Positions 14,145 through 18,546 of a stretch of DNA of 18,546 nt are shown in pieces. Source of the stretch: Comamonadaceae bacterium (GTDB taxonomy: Bacteria; Pseudomonadota; Gammaproteobacteria; Burkholderiales; Burkholderiaceae_C); the NCBI GenBank assembly GCA_947454695.1, contig CANGMW010000015.1, positions 1-18,546 on the forward strand. Reading direction: 5' to 3'. The position numbers and the translations under genes were made by a program. Below the pieces are notes generated by a model that saw only the letters and a program-made list of their open reading frames with translations, did not search any database and had not been told where the DNA came from. How positions within the stretch are numbered: the stretch's first letter is position 1; every line of letters starts with the position of its first letter.

Positions 14145-14957
14145 ATGAACTTTGGTCTGATCATCATTGGCGACGAAATCCTCTCCGGCAAACGGGCCGA
14201 CAAACACCTGCCCAAAACCATTGAGCTCTTGCACGCGCGCGGCTTGACGCTCTCGTATGCTGATTACGTGGGGGATTCGCCCGAGCGCATCACCCAAGCC
14301 CTGAGCCGAGCGTTCGCCAGCGGTGATGTGGTGTTCTCCTGCGGCGGCATTGGGGCTACGCCCGATGACCACACCCGTCAATGCGCAGCGCGTGCGCTGG
14401 ACCGCCCGCTGGTCTTGCATCCACAAGCGGAGTTGCTGATTCGCGAGCGTATGAAAGACGTGGCCAGCGAGCAGGGCGTGCCCTACGAGCCCGACCGTGC
14501 GGACAACATCCACCGCCTGAACATGGGCACCTTTCCGCAGGATGCACAGATCATCCCCAACCCTTACAACAAGATCCCGGGTTTCAGCTGTGCCGGACAA
14601 GGCGCAGGGGCGGTGTATTTCGTGCCCGGTTTTCCGGTGATGGCCTGGCCGATGATCGAATGGGTGCTGGACACGCACTACCCGCATCTTTTTCAAACAG
14701 CCGCTTGGCTTGAAAAATCCGTGATTGTGTTGGGCGCGATGGAAGCTGCCTTGACGCCCTTGATGGAGACGTTGGAAGCCCGGCACGCGGGTGTGAAAGT
14801 CTTCAGTCTGCCCAGCGTGGACCATCCGCAATACGGCCGCCACATCGAGCTGGGCGTCAAAGGCCACCCGGATCAGGTGGCGATTGCTTTTCCGGAACTG
14901 CTCCAAGGGCTGAAAGCATTTGGCGCCGAACTGGGCCCCGAACTTGTGCGATTGTAA
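14145..14957 (+). CDS. CinA/MoaB-like molybdopterin-binding-domain protein
   Basis: A 270-residue protein with an N-terminal MoCF/MoaB-like domain: IIIGDEILSGKRAD (6-19) and GGIGATPDDHT (67-77), the nucleotide/molybdopterin-binding loop, followed by NPYNKIPGFSC and VYFVPGFPVM. This resembles the N-terminal domain of CinA (competence/damage-inducible protein); the C-terminal PncC deamidase domain is missing, so it is a stand-alone N-terminal-type protein. The loop has GGIGATPDD where CinA usually has GGLGPTxDD. Family activity is ADP-ribose or NMN-related nucleotide hydrolysis for CinA, or cofactor binding for MoaB; which applies is uncertain. It is the last gene of the five-gene run. Its stop codon lies three bases before the first NtrC-like site of glnA. 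Confidence 0.8.
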   Translation: MNFGLIIIGDEILSGKRADKHLPKTIELLHARGLTLSYADYVGDSPERITQALSRAFASGDVVFSCGGIGATPDDHTRQCAARALDRPLVLHPQAELLIRERMKDVASEQGVPYEPDRADNIHRLNMGTFPQDAQIIPNPYNKIPGFSCAGQGAGAVYFVPGFPVMAWPMIEWVLDTHYPHLFQTAAWLEKSVIVLGAMEAALTPLMETLEARHAGVKVFSLPSVDHPQYGRHIELGVKGHPDQVAIAFPELLQGLKAFGAELGPELVRL

Positions 14958-14959
14958 AG

Positions 14960-14976
14960 TGCACCAAGAGTGTGCG
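14960..14976 (+). promoter_or_regulatory. NtrC-like binding site 1 upstream of glnA
   Basis: TGCACCAAGAGTGTGCG matches the NtrC palindrome (TGCACCA-N3-TGGTGCA) perfectly in its left half and at 4 of 7 positions in the right half. Its centre is about 160 bases before the predicted sigma-54 start, a normal place for an NtrC enhancer. ntrB and ntrC lie in the same locus. Confidence 0.6.
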
Positions 14977-14984
14977 AACCAATG

Positions 14985-15001
14985 TGCACACAATTGGTGC
15001 A
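14985..15001 (+). promoter_or_regulatory. NtrC-like binding site 2 upstream of glnA
   Basis: TGCACACAATTGGTGCA matches the NtrC palindrome with a perfect right half (TGGTGCA) and 5 of 7 positions in the left half. Its centre is 25 bases from site 1 and about 135 bases before the predicted sigma-54 start. Two adjacent sites would allow the NtrC oligomer to form, as at the E. coli glnA enhancer. Confidence 0.7.
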
Positions 15002-15040
15002 AATAAAGCAAGATTCCGCCATTCTGTCGTGCATGAGCGC

Positions 15041-15068
15041 TTGAAACGCGTCAAAGTCAGGGCAGAAT
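15041..15068 (+). promoter_or_regulatory. Possible sigma-70 promoter of glnA
   Basis: TTGAAA (15041-15046) and CAGAAT (15063-15068) are 16 bases apart, matching the -35 at 5 of 6 and the -10 at 4 of 6 positions. The start would be near 15075, between the NtrC-like sites and the sigma-54 promoter. It could give basal glnA expression under nitrogen excess, similar in concept to glnAp1 in enteric bacteria. Confidence 0.4.
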
Positions 15069-15101
15069 ACGGGGTTTGTTGCCTCAGTGGGGCTTCTGTG
15101 T

Positions 15102-15117
15102 TGGCACAGAAACTGCA
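15102..15117 (+). promoter_or_regulatory. Sigma-54 (RpoN) promoter of glnA
   Basis: TGGCAC-AGAAA-CTGCA matches the -24/-12 consensus TGGCAC-N5-TTGCA at every fixed position except one (C for the first T), with the essential GG and GC at exact spacing. The start is predicted near 15128, leaving a ~35-base leader before the glnA ATG at 15163. With the NtrC-like sites upstream and ntrBC downstream, this is the nitrogen-limitation promoter. Confidence 0.85.
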
Positions 15118-15162
15118 TTGACAGCTTGAGATTTTGATCAACCATCCAACCAGGAGATTCTG

Positions 15163-16578
15163 ATGGCCAAGACCGTCGCAGACGTCATGAAAATGGTGAA
15201 GGACAACGAAGTGAAGTTCGTTGACTTCCGTTTTACCGATACCCGCGGTAAAGAGCAGCACGTGACCGTGCCTGTGTCCCACTTTGATGAAGACAAATTC
15301 ACTTCCGGCCACGCCTTCGATGGCTCCTCCATCGCCGGCTGGAAAGGCATTGAAGCTTCGGACATGCAACTCATGCCCGACCCCAACACCGCCAACATCG
15401 ACCCCTTCTTTGAAGAGACGACGATGTTCATGAGCTGCGACGTGATCGAGCCGGGCGATGGCAAGTCTTATGACCGCGACCCCCGTTCCATCGCCAAGCG
15501 CGCCGAAGCCTATCTGAAGGCATCCGGCATGGGCGACACGGCTTTCTTCGGTCCCGAACCCGAGTTCTTCATTTTCGACGGCGTGCGTTGGAAAAATGAA
15601 ATGAGCGGCGCGTCTTTCGAAATCGACGAATACGAAGCCCCCTGGAACACCAATGCCAAGCTCGAAGGCGGCAACCGCGGTCACCGTCCCACGGTCAAGG
15701 GCGGCTACTTCCCCGTGCCCCCGGTGGACAGCACGCAAGACATGCGCGCTGAAATGTCCCTGATTCTTGAATCCCTGGGCATCCCGGTCGAAGTGTTCCA
15801 CCACGAAGTGGCGGGCGCTGGTCAAAACGAGATCGGCACCAAGTTCAGCACGCTGGTGCAGCGCGCTGACTGGACCATCCTCCTGAAGTACGTGGTGCAA
15901 AACGTGGCCAATGCCTACGGCAAAACCGCCACCTTCATGCCCAAGCCCCTGGTCGGCGACAACGGCTCGGGCATGCACGTGCACCAGTCCGTGTGGAAAG
16001 ATGGCAAAAACCTGTTCGCTGGCGACGGCTATGCAGGTCTGTCTGACTTCGCGCTGTACTACATCGGCGGCATCATCAAGCACGCCCGTGCCCTGAACGC
16101 CATCACCAACCCCGGTACCAACAGCTACAAGCGTCTGGTGCCTGGCTTTGAAGCCCCGGTGAAGTTGGCCTACTCGGCCCGTAACCGCTCCGCATCGATC
16201 CGTATCCCCTATGTGGCCAACCCCAAAGGTCGCCGCATCGAGGCACGTTTCCCCGATCCGCTGTGCAATCCTTACCTGGGCTTCTCGGCCTTGCTGATGG
16301 CCGGTCTGGACGGCGTGGAAAACAAAATCCACCCCGGCGAAGCTGCCACCAAGGACCTCTACCATCTGCCCCCGGAGGAAGATGCGAAAGTGCCAACCGT
16401 GTGCCACAGCCTGGATCAGGCGTTGGACTACTTGGACAAAGACCGTGCGTTCTTGACCAAAGGCGGCGTGTTCACCGACAGCATGCTGGATGCGTACATC
16501 GAGCTCAAGATGGGCGAGGTCACCCGCTTCCGTCAGGCCGTGCACCCGGTCGAATACGACATGTACTACTCGCTGTAA
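15163..16578 (+). CDS. glnA: Glutamine synthetase, type I
   Basis: A 471-residue protein, near the usual 468-470 for GSI. It catalyses ATP-dependent synthesis of glutamine from glutamate and ammonium in the cytoplasm as a dodecamer. Visible motifs: DFRFTDTRGK near the N-terminus, AFDGSSIAGW (51-60), PEPEFFIFD (131-139, metal-binding Glu), GQNEIGTKF (220-228), KPLVGDNGSGMHVHQSVWKD (261-280, the ATP/metal region), NPGTNSYKRLVPGFEAP (316-332), NRSASIRIP (341-349) and DLYHLPPEE (398-406), where Tyr400 matches the tyrosine adenylylated by GlnE. It is therefore the GSI-beta, adenylylation-controlled type. AGGAG (15152-15156) lies 6 bases before ATG. Regulation by NtrC and sigma-54 is supported by the upstream sites. 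A strong terminator follows the gene, separating most glnA transcription from ntrBC. Confidence 0.98.
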   Translation: MAKTVADVMKMVKDNEVKFVDFRFTDTRGKEQHVTVPVSHFDEDKFTSGHAFDGSSIAGWKGIEASDMQLMPDPNTANIDPFFEETTMFMSCDVIEPGDGKSYDRDPRSIAKRAEAYLKASGMGDTAFFGPEPEFFIFDGVRWKNEMSGASFEIDEYEAPWNTNAKLEGGNRGHRPTVKGGYFPVPPVDSTQDMRAEMSLILESLGIPVEVFHHEVAGAGQNEIGTKFSTLVQRADWTILLKYVVQNVANAYGKTATFMPKPLVGDNGSGMHVHQSVWKDGKNLFAGDGYAGLSDFALYYIGGIIKHARALNAITNPGTNSYKRLVPGFEAPVKLAYSARNRSASIRIPYVANPKGRRIEARFPDPLCNPYLGFSALLMAGLDGVENKIHPGEAATKDLYHLPPEEDAKVPTVCHSLDQALDYLDKDRAFLTKGGVFTDSMLDAYIELKMGEVTRFRQAVHPVEYDMYYSL

Positions 16579-16615
16579 AGCGCTGATACCAGACTGTCTT
16601 CGTTACAGTTTGTGG

Positions 16616-16648
16616 AAAAAAAGGACGGCTTAACCCGTCCTTTTTTTT
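16616..16648. terminator. Intrinsic terminator after glnA
   Basis: GGACGG (16623-16628), loop CTTAAC, CCGTCC (16635-16640) and eight T residues (16641-16648). The seven A residues before the stem can pair with the T-tract, giving a stem of up to 13 bp and making the element workable in both directions. It lies 37 bases after the glnA stop codon. Confidence 0.93.
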
Positions 16649-16733
16649 CGTCCTTGTGTATGACGTATGGAAAAAGGCAAGCTTTGGCGCATACTCAAAG
16701 GCCTGTGTGAATCGGGCATTTTTTCTGGACCTT

Positions 16734-17246
16734 ATGACCAAATTTTTCGGTTTCGTGATGTGTGCGGTGTTGCTAAGCGGGTCTGTTCCCGCACAGGCCC
16801 AGGAGCGCATTTACCGTTGTGGCAACGAGTACACCAACGCGGTGCCAGCCGGTCAAAAAAACAACTGCAAGCTGATCTCTGGCGGCAATGTGACCGTGAT
16901 TCAAAAGCAAACTTTCACCGGCACTGCCAAAACAACCGGGGTCAGCCCAGCGCGTGAAGGCGCGCCCCGCGTCGAGCTTTCAGAGCAACGTGCGCGAGAC
17001 GCAGACGCGCGTCAAATTTTGCAGACTGAGCTTCAAAAAATTGCGGCCCGTCAAGAAGAGTTGACCAAGACCTACAACAACGGCGAGCCGGAAAAAATCG
17101 GCATTGAATCTCGCAACCACCAAAAATACCTGGACCGCGTGGCCGCACTCAAATCTGAAATGGACCGCAATGAGAGTGACATGGCCGGCGTTCAGCGAGA
17201 ACTTGACCGGCTCAACGCCCAAGCCCGCAGTTCTGGGTCAAAATAG
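16734..17246 (+). CDS. Small exported coiled-coil protein, DUF4124-like N-terminus
   Basis: A 170-residue protein from ATG 16734. The frame is open further upstream, but only this start opens directly on a signal peptide: MTKFFGF, a hydrophobic core, cleavage near VPAQAQ (about 19-23). The mature N-terminus ERIYRCGNEYTN resembles DUF4124 domains (typically xIYRWxDxxG) and has two Cys (29 and 45) that could form a disulfide in the periplasm. Residues about 82-165 are charged and helical (QILQTELQKIAARQEELTKT, then a second helix ending in RELDRLNAQ), a probable coiled-coil hairpin. Function unknown. It sits after the glnA terminator and its stop codon is only 5 bases before the ntrB start, so it is probably expressed together with ntrBC. 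No recognisable promoter was found in the 85-base gap after the terminator. Confidence 0.75.
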   Translation: MTKFFGFVMCAVLLSGSVPAQAQERIYRCGNEYTNAVPAGQKNNCKLISGGNVTVIQKQTFTGTAKTTGVSPAREGAPRVELSEQRARDADARQILQTELQKIAARQEELTKTYNNGEPEKIGIESRNHQKYLDRVAALKSEMDRNESDMAGVQRELDRLNAQARSSGSK

Positions 17247-17251
17247 GCGGC

Positions 17252-18322
17252 TTGAAACCCCCTGTCCCCACCCCATCGCGATTCCAACCGTTTGACCTGC
17301 TGGCCACGCTGGTGGCTGTTGTGCGCAGCAACGGCTCCGTTGTGTTTGCCAACGCTGCGCTGGAGGACACGCTGGGCATTTCCCGGCGCACCATCCAAGA
17401 CTCGGATTTCGCCTTGAGCTTTACCGAACCGCTGGTGTTGCGTAATGCGCTCTCGGGTTTGAACCGCAACGAGTTTGCTGTTCTGCGCTATGACGCCGTG
17501 CTCAAGCGCATGAACCGGGAGTTGTTGCCGGTTCATGTCATCGTGACCCAGACCGACCACCCGCAAGAAGTGATCGTCGAGCTCTTGCCCTTGGAACAAC
17601 AGGCCCGCCAGGAACGCGAAGAGCGCCTGATGGATCAAGCCTCGGCCAACAAAGAGCTGATTCGCAATCTGGCCCATGAAATTAAAAATCCCCTGGGTGG
17701 CATCCGGGGCGCAGCCCAGTTGCTGGAGATGGAAATCAACTCCAAGGAACTGACCGAATACACCCAGGTCATCATTCATGAAGCCGACCGCTTGCAAACC
17801 CTGGTTGACCGCTTGCTGGCGCCGCACCGGCGTCCTCATGTCGTTGGTGATGTGAATATCCACGAGGTGTGCGAGCGCGTGCGCTCCCTCATCCTGGCCG
17901 AATTCCCCAAAGGGCTGAAGGTGGAGCGCGATTACGACGCTTCGCTGCCGGAGTTCCGCGGTGACCATGAGCAGCTCATCCAGACGGTCTTGAACATTGC
18001 CCACAACGCCTGCCAGGCCTTGAGCGAGCGCATGGTCCAAGGCGATGCGAAGCTCACTTTCCGCACCCGGATTTCGCGGCAAGTCACCTTTGGCAAGCAA
18101 CGCTACAAATTGGCACTGGAATTGCATGTCATCGATAACGGGCCTGGTGTACCAGACTCGATCAAAGACCGGATTTTTTACCCGCTGGTGTCGGGCAGAG
18201 AAGGCGGCTCTGGCCTGGGGCTGACATTGGCGCAAACCTTTGTTCAGCAGCACCATGGCCTGATCGAGTGTGACAGCGAGCCTGGAAGAACCGATTTCAA
18301 AATTTTGATACCGCTGCCTTGA
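17252..18322 (+). CDS. glnL: Nitrogen regulation sensor histidine kinase NtrB (GlnL)
   Basis: A 356-residue cytoplasmic protein without membrane segments, with a PAS-like domain (about 14-120, FDLLATLVAVVRSNGSVVFA), then the H-box NLAHEIKNPLGGIRGAAQLL (139-158) with phosphorylated His142, the N-box NIAHNACQAL (248-257), DNGPGVP (295-301) and GSGLGLTLA (319-327). It autophosphorylates on His142 and passes phosphate to NtrC under nitrogen limitation; PII binding switches it to phosphatase (family knowledge). The start is TTG at 17252, with GGCGG just before it: in this frame no ATG or GTG lies between the in-frame TGA at 17204 and this TTG, and the next ATG (Met87) would remove most of the PAS domain. 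ntrC follows after 34 bases. Confidence 0.95.
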   Translation: MKPPVPTPSRFQPFDLLATLVAVVRSNGSVVFANAALEDTLGISRRTIQDSDFALSFTEPLVLRNALSGLNRNEFAVLRYDAVLKRMNRELLPVHVIVTQTDHPQEVIVELLPLEQQARQEREERLMDQASANKELIRNLAHEIKNPLGGIRGAAQLLEMEINSKELTEYTQVIIHEADRLQTLVDRLLAPHRRPHVVGDVNIHEVCERVRSLILAEFPKGLKVERDYDASLPEFRGDHEQLIQTVLNIAHNACQALSERMVQGDAKLTFRTRISRQVTFGKQRYKLALELHVIDNGPGVPDSIKDRIFYPLVSGREGGSGLGLTLAQTFVQQHHGLIECDSEPGRTDFKILIPLP

Positions 18323-18356
18323 CACCGTCGGGCCGCAGACCTGAGGTAAGCCACCC

Positions 18357-18546
18357 ATGAAGCCGATTTGGATCGTAGATGATGACCAGTCCATCCGCTT
18401 TGTGCTGGAGAAGGCGTTGTTGCGCGAGCAACTGCCCACGCGCAGCTTCACCAATCCCAAGGACGTGCTGGTGGCTTTAGAGACTGTCGGCGAGGATGAT
18501 TCCCCCCAGGTCTTGGTGAGCGACATCCGCATGCCCGGTGGCTCCG
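18357..18546 (+). CDS. glnG: Nitrogen regulation response regulator NtrC (GlnG), 3'-partial
   Basis: The first 63 codons are visible and the window ends inside the gene. The translation gives a receiver domain: MKPIWIVDDDQSIRFVLEKA with the acidic pocket (Asp8 and Asp9), and VLVSDIRMPGG with phospho-acceptor Asp56. This matches the N-terminus of NtrC, whose AAA+ and Fis-type DNA-binding domains would lie outside the window. GAGG (18343-18346) lies 10 bases before ATG. NtrC identity is supported by the neighbouring ntrB and glnA; the receiver alone would not separate it from other sigma-54 activators. Its targets probably include the sites at 14960-15001. Confidence 0.92.
   Translation, partial: MKPIWIVDDDQSIRFVLEKALLREQLPTRSFTNPKDVLVALETVGEDDSPQVLVSDIRMPGGS

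Noticed and set aside
14857..16545. 562-codon open frame on the minus strand opposite glnA
   Set aside because: It lies antisense to an unmistakable glnA, covers the promoter region too, and has no family motifs. Long antisense frames are expected opposite GC-rich genes with strong codon bias.
17192..18532. 446-codon minus-strand open frame opposite ntrB and ntrC
   Set aside because: Antisense to genes with clear kinase and receiver motifs; the translation is His/Gln/Val-rich without recognisable domains.

Overview
This 18.5 kb window looks like chromosomal DNA of a betaproteobacterium, most likely Burkholderiales (Comamonadaceae-like). The pointers are a glnA gene followed by ntrB and ntrC with one small secreted-protein gene between them, a sterol desaturase / EI24 / molybdopterin-binding gene run, and GC-rich coding sequence downstream of about 5.4 kb. 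The organism call is inference from gene content and order; there is no rRNA or other marker gene. Coding density is very high and no gene-free stretch exceeds about 205 bases. I see no tRNA, rRNA, CRISPR array, insertion sequence or integrase.

Region 1 (1-8687) is the accessory-looking part. It starts inside a very large secreted protein gene whose 5' end lies outside the window. The visible 1,782 codons hold Ig-like domains, then two cassettes, each with seven FG-GAP (integrin beta-propeller-like) calcium-loop repeats, an RTX calcium-binding stretch and a ~200-residue terminal module. The second cassette is a clear duplicate of the first. Directly downstream lie a TPR/SPINDLY-type GT41 protein glycosyltransferase and a TIGR03032-type protein of unknown function. 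I propose that these three form a surface-protein plus glycosylation unit. That is a hypothesis from gene order, not something the sequence proves.

Region 2 (8753-10407) holds an rsuA-type 16S rRNA pseudouridine synthase on the plus strand, facing an alpha/beta hydrolase on the minus strand. A stem-loop and an unusual 12-bp tandem repeat (four copies) sit at the junction where they converge.

Region 3 (10489-14957) is a tight five-gene plus-strand run: periplasmic YncE-like beta-propeller, polysaccharide-deacetylase-like protein (overlapping the previous gene by 17 bases), sterol desaturase/fatty acid hydroxylase family protein, EI24-family membrane protein, and a CinA/MoaB-like molybdopterin-binding-domain protein. 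Spacings of -17, 13, 24 and 12 bases suggest one transcript.

Region 4 (14958-18546) is the nitrogen-assimilation locus. Upstream of glnA are two NtrC-like sites, a possible sigma-70 promoter and a well-formed sigma-54 promoter. Then come glnA (glutamine synthetase with its adenylylation tyrosine), a strong intrinsic terminator, a small secreted coiled-coil protein with a DUF4124-like N-terminus, ntrB (glnL; TTG start) and the first 63 codons of ntrC (glnG), cut by the window end. NtrB phosphorylates NtrC, and NtrC with sigma-54 would activate glnA, so regulator and target lie side by side.
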